Assembly: GCA_003152595.1 (NCBI GenBank) | Contig: PMAM01000134.1 | Coordinates: 7,628-15,614 of the forward strand | Direction: 5' to 3' | Source: Acidobacterium sp. | GTDB lineage: Bacteria; Acidobacteriota; Terriglobia; Terriglobales; Acidobacteriaceae | Length of the DNA stretch: 7,987 nt | Shown here: one piece after another, positions 1 through 6,506 of the stretch | Position numbering within the stretch: position 1 is the first letter of the stretch | Layout of the letters: each line of letters begins with the position of its first letter | Notes under the pieces: model-generated | Seen by the model: the letters and a program-made list of their open reading frames with translations, nothing else | The model's database searches: none | What the model was told of the DNA's origin: nothing | Made by a program: the position numbers and the translations under genes

Positions 1-489
1 AGAGAGTATCCGAGCGAGGCGGCCTCGTTTGGGCCGGTGAGCCAGGAGCTGGATGCGCTGGCTCGCAAGAGCCCTGAGGAAGTGAGTGCTGCGCGCCTGT
101 CGAAGGATTTCGGCGTGCCGCATCCGACGCTGGAGCAGACGAACGCCTGCGCCATTCTCACGCTCAAGCCGTTGCCCGCGTATTCCGGAGAGGCGTATGG
201 ATTGATGGGGGAGTCGTGGGAGTCGAGCAATCTTTACTGGGCGCGACTGGCTGACGAAATGGGGTACGCTCCGGAGTCGCTGAACGTGCTGATTCCTGAG
301 CTGAGCCGGCGCATGATTGCGAAGATCTTCGCGACCGATCTCGAGGACTGGCCCGCGATTCTGCGCGCGATGGAGCAGACGGGCGAGGAATTCCGCCAGG
401 GCGGCATCCGTATTGCCGGGGCGAGCCCGGTTCCGGCCAACACCAGCAGCGTGTCGGCGCTGCCCATGAGTTCTTCTACGGAGCAGTGA
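1..489 (+). CDS. Unrecognised protein, C-terminal part (5' truncated by window edge)
   Basis: The frame is open from the first base of the window to the TGA at 487-489, giving 162 visible residues, so the true start lies upstream; the GTG at 37 is internal to this open frame and has no convincing ribosome binding site. I do not recognise the family. The visible part is soluble-looking, with no membrane segment. It appears mostly helical and charged in the middle (for example RMIAKIFATDLEDW and AILRAMEQTGEEF) and ends in a Ser/Pro/Ala-rich tail of about 25 residues that looks disordered. Two tryptophan-containing stretches (GESWESSNLYW and LEDWPAIL) could be the core of a domain. Its stop lies four bases before the VWFA-related gene, and the likely ribosome binding site of that gene is inside this one, so the two are probably co-transcribed. 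Reading frame is certain; function is unknown. Confidence 0.75.
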   Translation, partial: REYPSEAASFGPVSQELDALARKSPEEVSAARLSKDFGVPHPTLEQTNACAILTLKPLPAYSGEAYGLMGESWESSNLYWARLADEMGYAPESLNVLIPELSRRMIAKIFATDLEDWPAILRAMEQTGEEFRQGGIRIAGASPVPANTSSVSALPMSSSTEQ

Positions 490-493
490 GACG

Positions 494-1603
494 ATGAAAT
501 GGTTTCTGGTTTCCGGATTGTGTGCGCTACTCGCGGTGACGGCGGCGGTCGTGCCTGGCACAGCGGCGCAGAGCGGCTCGTCACGAATCTTCGTCAACGT
601 GGTTCTGGTGCAGCTGAATGTCGCCGTCACCGATAAGAAGGGCGACTACGTCAACGGCCTGAAGCCGGAGAACTTTCTCGTGACCGAGGACAGGATTCCG
701 GAGAAGATCTCCTCGTTTGAGGAGGGCGGCGCGCCGGGGGGGATGGTGGAGGCGGGGGTGGCTCCGCAGGACAGCGGCAGCAGCGCTGCGCCAGAGACGA
801 GCGCAGCTGGCCAACAGCCCGCGCCAGGGGGATCCGAGACTTCAGCCGTGCAGGCCGGGCCTCCCAAGGCCTCACGCCTTGCGGGCGCCAGTGTGTATGT
901 CCTGTTTGACACCAGCGACTATATGTACCGCGGATTCGTGTTTGCGCAGGATGCAATCGGCGGCTTTGTGCGCTCGATGGAGGAAGCCAACAGGATCGCG
1001 TTCTATTCCTACAGCCGCAATTTGTCGCGCGCGACCCCGCTGACCACCGACCGTTCGCTGGTGATGCGCGGGGTGCGCAACACGGTGGCCGGCGATGAAG
1101 CCGCGCTGTACAACTCGCTGCTGCTGACGGTGCGCGATGCGGCGCAGCTGCACGGACGCAAGGCGATTGTGGTTTTCTCCAACGGCCCGGATAACGCGAG
1201 CACCGTGCCGCCGGAGGACGTGGAGGAACTGGCACAGTCGACGGGCACCATCATCTACATCATCAGCACGCGCCTGGCGCACGAAGAACCGGTTTCAAGC
1301 GCGGTGTTCGAGCGCATGAGCAAGGGAACGGGGGGCAAGGCTTACTTCGCGAAGGACTGGCGCGACGAGAGCACGGCCTTCGCCTCGATCAAGGAAGACC
1401 TGGCCCACCTGTACACCATCAGCTACTATCCGAAGCCGAATGCGAACCGGGGCTGGCGCACGATCTCGGTACGGCTGGTGGGACCGGGCATGGAGAAGTA
1501 TCGGGTCCGCACAAGAGACGGCTACCGGCTGCAGGAGCAGGTGCCGCCGGCCTCCGCGCAGGCGGCGGCGGAGCCGCCGGTGGCGCCCACGGCTTCGAAC
1601 TAG
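494..1603 (+). CDS. Secreted VWFA-related (acidobacterial-type) protein
   Basis: The 369-residue product starts with a signal peptide (positive K2, hydrophobic 4-20, likely cleavage near AAQ 24-26), so it acts outside the cytoplasm. Residues 31-76 carry the segment typical of the acidobacterial VWFA-related family: IFVNVVLVQLNVAVTDKKG followed by GLKPENFLVTEDRIPEKISSFEE. Residues about 77-127 are a Gly/Ser/Ala/Pro-rich linker. A von Willebrand A-like fold follows (about 132-310), with strand VYVLFDTSDY (134-143) at the metal-site position and strand AIVVFSNGPDN (224-234). The end, HLYTISYYPKPNANRG to VRTRDGYRL, matches the usual family C-terminus and is followed by a Pro/Ala tail. The canonical DxSxS metal motif is degenerate: D139 and S141 are kept but the last Ser is Y143, and the usual TDG is SNG. 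Start: ATG 494 with GGAG at 480-483, ten bases upstream inside the preceding gene. The family's role is poorly known; adhesion or surface protein interaction is inference. Confidence 0.88.
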   Translation: MKWFLVSGLCALLAVTAAVVPGTAAQSGSSRIFVNVVLVQLNVAVTDKKGDYVNGLKPENFLVTEDRIPEKISSFEEGGAPGGMVEAGVAPQDSGSSAAPETSAAGQQPAPGGSETSAVQAGPPKASRLAGASVYVLFDTSDYMYRGFVFAQDAIGGFVRSMEEANRIAFYSYSRNLSRATPLTTDRSLVMRGVRNTVAGDEAALYNSLLLTVRDAAQLHGRKAIVVFSNGPDNASTVPPEDVEELAQSTGTIIYIISTRLAHEEPVSSAVFERMSKGTGGKAYFAKDWRDESTAFASIKEDLAHLYTISYYPKPNANRGWRTISVRLVGPGMEKYRVRTRDGYRLQEQVPPASAQAAAEPPVAPTASN

Positions 1604-1633
1604 ATCGCGACCGGGTGGCGTGGTTCGGGCCGG

Positions 1634-2350
1634 TCAGCGGAAGCGGCGGATGCGCAGCGTGTGGCGGCCGGATCGGTAGAAGCCGGTGACGAAGACCGTG
1701 GCTCGTGCGGTGCTGGAAAAGATGAGCTGACGGATCCGCAGCAGCGGCGTGCCTTTGGGCAGGGAGAGCAGATCGGCCATGCGCTGATCGGCGTCGGTAG
1801 CATCGATTTCTTCATCGGCATAGGCCAGCTGTACACCGCAATCGCGCTCCAGAACGGAAAAGAGCGAGGTGCGGTCCATAGGCGCATGCTGCAGAGCGGG
1901 ATACTCATCCGCGGACCAGTAGCAGACCTCGAGGGCCACGGCCTCATCGCCTGCCAGCCGCACGCGCTCCAGCCTTCCCAGGCGCGCCGTTGGTGGCAGG
2001 CCCAGGCGCGCGGCAATCTCGTGCTCCCGGGTGACGACCGATGACGAGACAATGCGTGAGCGCGCGGTGAGCCCGAGGCTGGCCATCTGCTCGGTATAGC
2101 CCAGCAGTTTGTTGAACTGGACTTTGGGCGGGGCGACGAAGGTTCCCGCCCCGTGGCGCCGTTCGACGATGCCATCACGGGCCAGCTCGGTGAGCGCGTG
2201 GCGGGCGGTCATGAGGCTGACGCCGTGAATCCTCGCCAGCTCGCGCTCGGAGGGGACGACGTTGCCGGGTTTCAGCTGGCCGGAATCGATGCGGCGGCGG
2301 ATTGCGTTCTGAATCTTTCGATAGGCCGGTTCGTCGCTGCGATTTGCCAT
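1634..2350 (-). CDS. GntR-family regulator, HutC/UTRA type
   Basis: The product is a 238-residue cytoplasmic transcription regulator. Residues 8-74 form the GntR winged helix-turn-helix: PAYRKIQNAIRRRIDSGQL, then VPSERELARIHGVSLMTARH (the recognition region), then ELARDGIVERRHGAGTFV (the wing). Residues about 80-232 are a UTRA ligand-binding domain, recognisable from LGRLERVRLAGDEAVALEV, the middle SLFSVLERDCGVQLAYADEE, the LLRIRQLIF strand, and the closing FYRSGRHTLRI, which resembles the family's usual YRGDRYRF. Length is normal for HutC-type members. I chose ATG at 2350 because it sits directly before the DNA-binding domain. The frame stays open upstream to 2677, with another ATG at 2425 but no better ribosome site, and the candidate operators lie in that upstream stretch. 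UTRA domains sense sugars, sugar phosphates or similar small molecules. It is divergent from the receptor gene, so repression of that gene and of itself is likely. The exact ligand is unknown; xylose-type sugars are inferred from the neighbouring hydrolase. Confidence 0.93.
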   Translation of the reverse strand: MANRSDEPAYRKIQNAIRRRIDSGQLKPGNVVPSERELARIHGVSLMTARHALTELARDGIVERRHGAGTFVAPPKVQFNKLLGYTEQMASLGLTARSRIVSSSVVTREHEIAARLGLPPTARLGRLERVRLAGDEAVALEVCYWSADEYPALQHAPMDRTSLFSVLERDCGVQLAYADEEIDATDADQRMADLLSLPKGTPLLRIRQLIFSSTARATVFVTGFYRSGRHTLRIRRFR

Positions 2351-2453
2351 CGTTGCGGAGTGTCCATTGCGGTGGAGTCTCTCGGGCGTGTCGGCGTGCG
2401 CGGGCAGGTTTTTCCTGAACACCATATCAGAACCGGTCAAACGGGAATGAACT

Positions 2454-2463
2454 GCTATAGAGG
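2454..2463 (+). promoter_or_regulatory. Candidate regulator operator, site 1 (imperfect)
   Basis: GCTATAGAGG differs at one base from site 2 and shares its CTATAG core. It is preceded by T, as in three of the other sites. It lies about 100 bp upstream of the regulator start and 33 bp from site 2, three helical turns away. It is the weakest of the five copies. Confidence 0.5.
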
Positions 2464-2486
2464 CACAGCACGGGAGTCTTTGTTGT

Positions 2487-2496
2487 GCTATAGAGC
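2487..2496 (+). promoter_or_regulatory. Candidate regulator operator, site 2
   Basis: GCTATAGAGC is a near-palindrome and the exact reverse complement of site 3 (2708-2717). With its flanks (2485-2497) it matches site 5 (2736-2748) at 12 of 13 bases. It is on the regulator side of the divergent region, so it probably serves autoregulation. Confidence 0.6.
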
Positions 2497-2696
2497 GGAC
2501 AATACCACGATGGGTCCAATCTGTAAACCAGCCGAATTCACAGAGCGAGGGGCCGAAGTCGACGCACTGCGCAGGCGCTGCCCCACGCTGGCGTTTATCG
2601 GGAGCATAAAAGAAGGCGAGTGTGAAGAAAAATACCAGCCGCTTCGAGGGCCCGGACCTGTGAGCGGATTTCCACAACGCCCGGCCACTCGGCTGC

Positions 2697-2725
2697 TTGA
2701 CATTCGAGCTCTATAGCTATATAGC
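2697..2725 (+). promoter_or_regulatory. Sigma-70-like promoter for the receptor gene
   Basis: There is a perfect -35 hexamer TTGACA at 2697-2702 and, after a 17-bp spacer, a -10-like TATAGC at 2720-2725 (four of six consensus bases). Transcription would start near 2732, giving a leader of about 74 nt. Operator-like palindromes fill the spacer and the -10 element, so bound protein would block RNA polymerase. The -35 hexamer and spacing are seen directly; promoter activity is inferred. Confidence 0.6.
2708..2725 (+). promoter_or_regulatory. Two overlapping candidate operators, sites 3 and 4
   Basis: GCTCTATAGC (2708-2717) and the perfect palindrome GCTATATAGC (2716-2725) overlap by two bases and are centred 8 bp apart. 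Together they cover most of the spacer and the -10 element of the receptor promoter. Because they overlap, two dimers may not both bind at once, or they may form one extended site. Confidence 0.65.
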
Positions 2726-2737
2726 AATAAGACAGGT

Positions 2738-2747
2738 GCTATATAGC
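2738..2747 (+). promoter_or_regulatory. Candidate regulator operator, site 5
   Basis: This is a second perfect GCTATATAGC palindrome, identical to site 4 and 22 bp from it (two helical turns). It lies just downstream of the predicted transcription start near 2732. Its position suggests cooperative repression with site 4. Confidence 0.65.
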
Positions 2748-2792
2748 GTGGCAGAGAACCCCGCTCCGGCCGCGAACGTTACCGACCCACTT

Positions 2793-2799
2793 AAGGAGG
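2793..2799 (+). promoter_or_regulatory. Ribosome binding site fixing a GTG start
   Basis: AAGGAGG stands six bases before GTG 2806. That is ideal spacing, and it favours this GTG over the in-frame ATG at 2824, which would also cost the positively charged N-terminus of the signal peptide. Confidence 0.85.
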
Positions 2800-2805
2800 C
2801 TTCCA

Positions 2806-5800
2806 GTGAACTCAAAGGTCAGGATGTCGTTGTTGCTGTCGGGATATGCGTGGCTGCTGGCGCTGCTGCTTCTTGCGCCGGCCACACTCCGGGCGCAGCA
2901 AGCTGCTGGTTCGATCACCGGTACGGTCACCGATCCCTCCGGGTCGGCTGTGCCCAATGCCGGCGTTACCGCCCGCGACGTGAACCAGAACACCACGTGG
3001 GCCACCAAAACGAACTCCGACGGTGTTTACGAATTTCCCCAGATTCCGGTGGGCACGATCGCCATCAAAGTGGAAGCCCAGGGCTTCCAGACGCAGGAGC
3101 GCTCGGCGTTTGAGCTGGTGGTCAACCAGGTGGCGCGTGTGGACTTTGCGCTGGTGGTGGGCCGCGTGAGCACCACGGTGCAGGTGAGCGGCGAAGCTCC
3201 CCTGCTGCAAGTCTCCTCAACCGAAGTGGGCACGGTGCTGAACGCGAATGACGTGACCTCGCTGCCGCTGGCGACCCGCGACGTGAACCAGCTCACGCTG
3301 CTGGTTCCGGGAGTCGTCAGCCCGAATATATTTGCCTTTGAGTCATCGCAGACAACGTTCGGCACGGGTCGGCCCTATGTAAATGGCGCACGCGAGCAGG
3401 ACAACAATTCGTCGCTCGACGGCATGGATGTGAATCAGCCGGACAACAACGACGTTGCCTACGTGCCCAGCCCGGACGCGGTGGGCAACTTCAACGTGAT
3501 TACGAGCAATGCGCCGGCCGATTACGGAAACTACATCGGCGGCGTTATCGTGCAGACGCTGAAGTCGGGCACGAACGAGTTCCATGGCGATCTGTTTGAG
3601 TTCGTGCGCAACACGGATCTGGACGCAAACACCTGGCAGGACAAGGCGAATGCATTTCTGGTGATCCCGAATGTGACGTCGAAGACGCTGGCGCGGCCAG
3701 TGCTGCAGTGGAATGAGTTTGGCGGGACGATCGGCGGACCGATTATCAAAGATAAGCTGTTCTTCTTTGCCGACGAGCAGACGGAGCTGAACAATACGCC
3801 GAGGACAGCGCAGACGAACACGATCCTGCCTTCGGCCTTTATGAAAGGCGACTTCAGCCAGCTGTGTACCAGCCAGGGCGCGAGCTTTGTGGGCGGCCAG
3901 TGCTCCAACGCGGCGTACCAGCTTTACAGCCCGGTCTATCTCAGCGGTCCGAACGCGGGGCAGCCGGCGCCGGTGAACGCGCGGCAGCCCTTCACGAACA
4001 ACCAGGTGCCGATCAACAGCAAGGTGGCCAGTGCGCTGGTGGCGTCGAATCTGTTTACGACTCAGGAAGAGACGCCGACGTATTACACAAGCGGCTACGT
4101 GCATTCTTATCAGGGCGATCTGAAGATGGACTGGCAAGCGTCGCAGAGAGATCACGTGATGGGCCGGTACTCGCAGGCGTACACGATCAACACGAGCAGC
4201 AACGGAACGAATCAGCTGACTCCGAATCTGACCCGCGAGTATCCGCTGAAGAACGTCGTGGTGGATTACGCGCGGACGATTTCACCGACCCTGGTGAACG
4301 ATGTGCGCGCGGGGATCCAGATCTTCCCGGCCAACGATCAGATCTACACCAGCCCGATCAGCGGCAATCTGCCGCAGCAGTTCGGGCTGCCGGGCGTGCA
4401 GGAGAGCATCCTTCCTGCGATGAGCTTCGGCTACACGGGCATCGGCAGCGCGGACGGAGTCGAAATCTTCCACGACACGACGATCGAGGCCGAAGACGCG
4501 GTGACGTGGACGCACGGGAAGCAGACGATCCACGGCGGATTTGAGTACTACCACTACATCATGAACGACGTGTACGCCGGCAATCAGGGCGCGGCTGGAG
4601 CGTTCAGCTTCAACGGCCAGTACACGGGCAGCAACGGCAATTATGGGAATGCGTTTGCGGACTTTCTGCTGGGCCTGCCGAATGGCGTGCAGCAGGGGGT
4701 GCCGTTCAACTTCCACCTGCGCAACAGCCTGTTTGCGGGGTTTGCGCAGGACGATTACCGGGCGACGCACAATCTGACGGTCAACCTGGGTCTGCGCTAC
4801 GAGCTGACGACTCCACGCGGCGACAAGGACTCACAGGCGAACGTGAACTTCAATCTACTGTCCGGTATGCCGGAGATTGGGACAAACTACAACACCTACA
4901 AGGGCTGGGATAACGTGCAGCCTCGGATCGGGCTGGCGTGGCAGCCGGGATGGGCGCCGAATACGGTGTTCCGCGCTGCTTATGATATCTCGACTTATAT
5001 GGAAGGCAACGGCGTGAATAACATGGCCGTGATTAATCCTCCGAACGTCGAGCTGCATAACGAGGTTAATAACACCCCCGCCACTCTGCAGTATCCGACG
5101 ACGACGCTGGATCAGGGTTATACACAATTCTCGGCAGCGTGCACACCAACGCAGCTGATGGCATTCGCTCCCCAGTGCTTCGCCAGCGGACAGGCGCATG
5201 CCACCAATCCGAATCTGCAACCCGCAGTGGATCAGCAGTGGACGGCAGCGGTTGAGCATCAGTTCCGTGGCAACCTGACTGCAACGGTGCAGTATGTGGG
5301 CAACAAGGACGACCACATGTCCGACATTTATCTCTACAACCAGAAGGTGCTGACGTCGTCGGGAACTGCGGTTCCGGGGCCTTACATGCAGCCGATTGTG
5401 CAGGCCGGAGCACAGGCGCGTTACAACGCCTCGGACGGCATCTCGCGATTCAATGCGCTGGAAGCGGTGCTGGCGCAGCGCAACTACCACGGGCTCGATC
5501 TGCAGGCGAGCTACACCTGGTCGAAGTGCCTGGCGAATTCGCTGGGATATTTCGGGTCGTACGGCGATGAGGAGGGGGCGGGCGAATCGCAGACGCAGGC
5601 GACGCAGAACTTTTTCCAGAACGAATACGATCCGAAGGCCGACTACGGACGGTGCACGATCGATGTGGCGCACAACTTGCAGGCGTATGGCGTGTACAAC
5701 CTGCCGTTTGGGAGAGGGAAGCCGATCGGCAGCAACATGAGCCGCGCGCTGAACGAAGTGGTGGGCGGATGGCAGACAGCGATCGACCTGAGCTTCCGCT

Positions 5801-6321
5801 CCGGTTTCGCGATCACGCCGTTCGCGGGAGCGTATATGGGGGACGAGAATCCGAACTCAGCGTCTTCTCTCACCGGGTCGTACGAGCCCCGCCCCGATTG
5901 TGTTGCCGGGGTTGCGCAGTCGGTAGGAATGCAGACCGTGCAGATCGGCAGCAGCATCGGCCGCACCAACCTGAACCCGGGCGCGGTGACGGAGGTTCCG
6001 AACGGGCAGTTCGGCAACTGCCAGAACGGGGCATTCCGCGGACCCGCGCTGAAGACCGGGGATCTGAACCTGACGAAGCAGTTTCCGATCACCGAGCGCG
6101 TCAACGTTGCGGCGGCGGCAGAGTTCATCAACCTGACCAACACGCCGATCTTCAGCGTGCCGGCCAGCTGGTGGGGCCAGTACAGCTCATGCGGCGCCTG
6201 CAACGGCAATCGGACGACGGGCTATTTCGGCGGCGGAGCGGGAACGGTCGGGCTCTTCGGATTGCTGGACGGGTCAAATCCGGGACGGCAGATTGTGCTG
6301 TCGCTTAAACTGAACTATTGA
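2806..6321 (+). CDS. Oar-type TonB-dependent receptor with carboxypeptidase-regulatory-like domain
   Basis: This 1171-residue outer-membrane protein is predicted to take up a ligand, probably an oligosaccharide. The signal peptide is residues 1-30 (cut near TLRA/QQ). Residues about 33-120 are a carboxypeptidase-regulatory-like beta domain: GSITGTVTDPSGSAVPNAGV, then SDGVYEFPQIPVGTIAIKVE and the closing ARVDFALVVGRV. A plug domain follows at about 125-255, with LPLATRDVNQLTLLVPGV, YVNGAREQDNNSSLDGMDVN and GGVIVQTLKSGTNEFHG. The rest is a beta barrel opening with GDLFEFVRN and the GGTIGGPIIKDKLFFF signature usual in this acidobacterial family, and ending in LSLKLNY, an aromatic outer-membrane terminus. 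I see no clear TonB box. Length is typical of the family (about 1000-1250). No SusD-like gene accompanies it. Transcription probably starts near 2732 under control of the divergent regulator, and a terminator follows the stop by about 45 bases. Substrate is inferred from the adjacent GH39 gene, not from the receptor itself. Confidence 0.95.
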   Translation: MNSKVRMSLLLSGYAWLLALLLLAPATLRAQQAAGSITGTVTDPSGSAVPNAGVTARDVNQNTTWATKTNSDGVYEFPQIPVGTIAIKVEAQGFQTQERSAFELVVNQVARVDFALVVGRVSTTVQVSGEAPLLQVSSTEVGTVLNANDVTSLPLATRDVNQLTLLVPGVVSPNIFAFESSQTTFGTGRPYVNGAREQDNNSSLDGMDVNQPDNNDVAYVPSPDAVGNFNVITSNAPADYGNYIGGVIVQTLKSGTNEFHGDLFEFVRNTDLDANTWQDKANAFLVIPNVTSKTLARPVLQWNEFGGTIGGPIIKDKLFFFADEQTELNNTPRTAQTNTILPSAFMKGDFSQLCTSQGASFVGGQCSNAAYQLYSPVYLSGPNAGQPAPVNARQPFTNNQVPINSKVASALVASNLFTTQEETPTYYTSGYVHSYQGDLKMDWQASQRDHVMGRYSQAYTINTSSNGTNQLTPNLTREYPLKNVVVDYARTISPTLVNDVRAGIQIFPANDQIYTSPISGNLPQQFGLPGVQESILPAMSFGYTGIGSADGVEIFHDTTIEAEDAVTWTHGKQTIHGGFEYYHYIMNDVYAGNQGAAGAFSFNGQYTGSNGNYGNAFADFLLGLPNGVQQGVPFNFHLRNSLFAGFAQDDYRATHNLTVNLGLRYELTTPRGDKDSQANVNFNLLSGMPEIGTNYNTYKGWDNVQPRIGLAWQPGWAPNTVFRAAYDISTYMEGNGVNNMAVINPPNVELHNEVNNTPATLQYPTTTLDQGYTQFSAACTPTQLMAFAPQCFASGQAHATNPNLQPAVDQQWTAAVEHQFRGNLTATVQYVGNKDDHMSDIYLYNQKVLTSSGTAVPGPYMQPIVQAGAQARYNASDGISRFNALEAVLAQRNYHGLDLQASYTWSKCLANSLGYFGSYGDEEGAGESQTQATQNFFQNEYDPKADYGRCTIDVAHNLQAYGVYNLPFGRGKPIGSNMSRALNEVVGGWQTAIDLSFRSGFAITPFAGAYMGDENPNSASSLTGSYEPRPDCVAGVAQSVGMQTVQIGSSIGRTNLNPGAVTEVPNGQFGNCQNGAFRGPALKTGDLNLTKQFPITERVNVAAAAEFINLTNTPIFSVPASWWGQYSSCGACNGNRTTGYFGGGAGTVGLFGLLDGSNPGRQIVLSLKLNY

Positions 6322-6367
6322 CGGGAGCGGGCGGCTGTTCCCGCCTGCCTGGTCTAATGTAGTGTTT

Positions 6368-6402
6368 GCGAATGCCACCCTCACGGGTGGCATTTGCGTT
6401 TT
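6368..6402 (+). terminator. Intrinsic terminator after the receptor gene
   Basis: A perfect 10-bp stem, AATGCCACCC (6371-6380) with GGGTGGCATT (6385-6394), encloses the four-base loop TCAC. It extends three pairs outward, including one G-T. A run of four T follows at 6399-6402. Orientation fits the receptor transcript; the opposite strand lacks a T run. The short T run may allow some read-through into the hydrolase gene. Confidence 0.8.
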
Positions 6403-6456
6403 GTGTGGCGACCTGAGTTTCGCCGTTTCGCATGGACAGCGTAGGCCCGGGTCGTT

Positions 6457-6482
6457 CCGGGGACCGAAGAGGTTCGGTCCGG
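6457..6482 (+). other. Hairpin or inverted repeat in the leader of the hydrolase gene
   Basis: A perfect 8-bp inverted repeat, GGACCGAA (6461-6468) and TTCGGTCC (6473-6480), encloses the loop GAGG. Two more C-G pairs (6457-6458 with 6481-6482) can form across a GG bulge. No T run follows, so it is not a standard terminator. It ends 12 bases before the ribosome binding site of the hydrolase. It could be an RNA structure affecting translation or mRNA stability, or a protein-binding site; the sequence does not decide. Confidence 0.5.
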
Positions 6483-6494
6483 CATCCAAGTGGG

Positions 6495-6500
6495 CGGAGG
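6495..6500 (+). promoter_or_regulatory. Ribosome binding site fixing a GTG start
   Basis: CGGAGG stands six bases before GTG 6507, the same spacing as in the receptor gene. That GTG opens directly into a signal peptide, so the start is well supported. Confidence 0.75.
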
Positions 6501-6506
6501 TTTCGA

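Larger units (their letters stand above)
2351..2805. promoter_or_regulatory. Divergent regulatory region between regulator and receptor
   Basis: This 455-bp gap separates the divergent gntR-type gene and the receptor gene. It contains five copies of a 10-bp palindromic site in two clusters (2454-2496 and 2708-2747), a good promoter toward the receptor (2697-2725) and a strong Shine-Dalgarno sequence (2793-2799). The middle, about 2503-2696, shows no gene I can support: minus- and plus-strand frames are open here but have no recognisable protein content. I found no convincing sigma-70 promoter for the regulator on the minus strand. TTGTCC at 2502-2497 is a possible -35 element, but nothing good stands 16-18 bp downstream of it. 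Confidence 0.8.

Noticed and set aside
1609..1635. Possible bidirectional terminator between the convergent VWFA and regulator genes
   Set aside because: Only a 6-bp stem (GACCGG with CCGGTC) around a 15-base loop, with no T run on either strand; it also overlaps the regulator stop codon.
2659..2676. TGTG-N10-CACA inverted repeat upstream of the receptor promoter; its left part, TGTGAGCGGAT, matches half of the E. coli lac operator
   Set aside because: The arms are only four bases, the spacing does not fit the CRP pattern (TGTGA-N6-TCACA), and no LacI-type regulator is present; probably chance.
2351..2677. N-terminal extension of the GntR-type regulator by up to 109 residues (frame open to 2677, extra ATG at 2425)
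   Set aside because: The extension has no recognisable domain, precedes a normally complete DNA-binding domain, covers the candidate operators, and has no better ribosome site than ATG 2350.
3343..4155. Long minus-strand open frame (270 codons) inside the receptor gene, with a similar one at 4855-5673
   Set aside because: Both are Arg/His/Val-rich with no domain signal and lie opposite a clear receptor coding sequence; they are shadows of GC-rich codon use.
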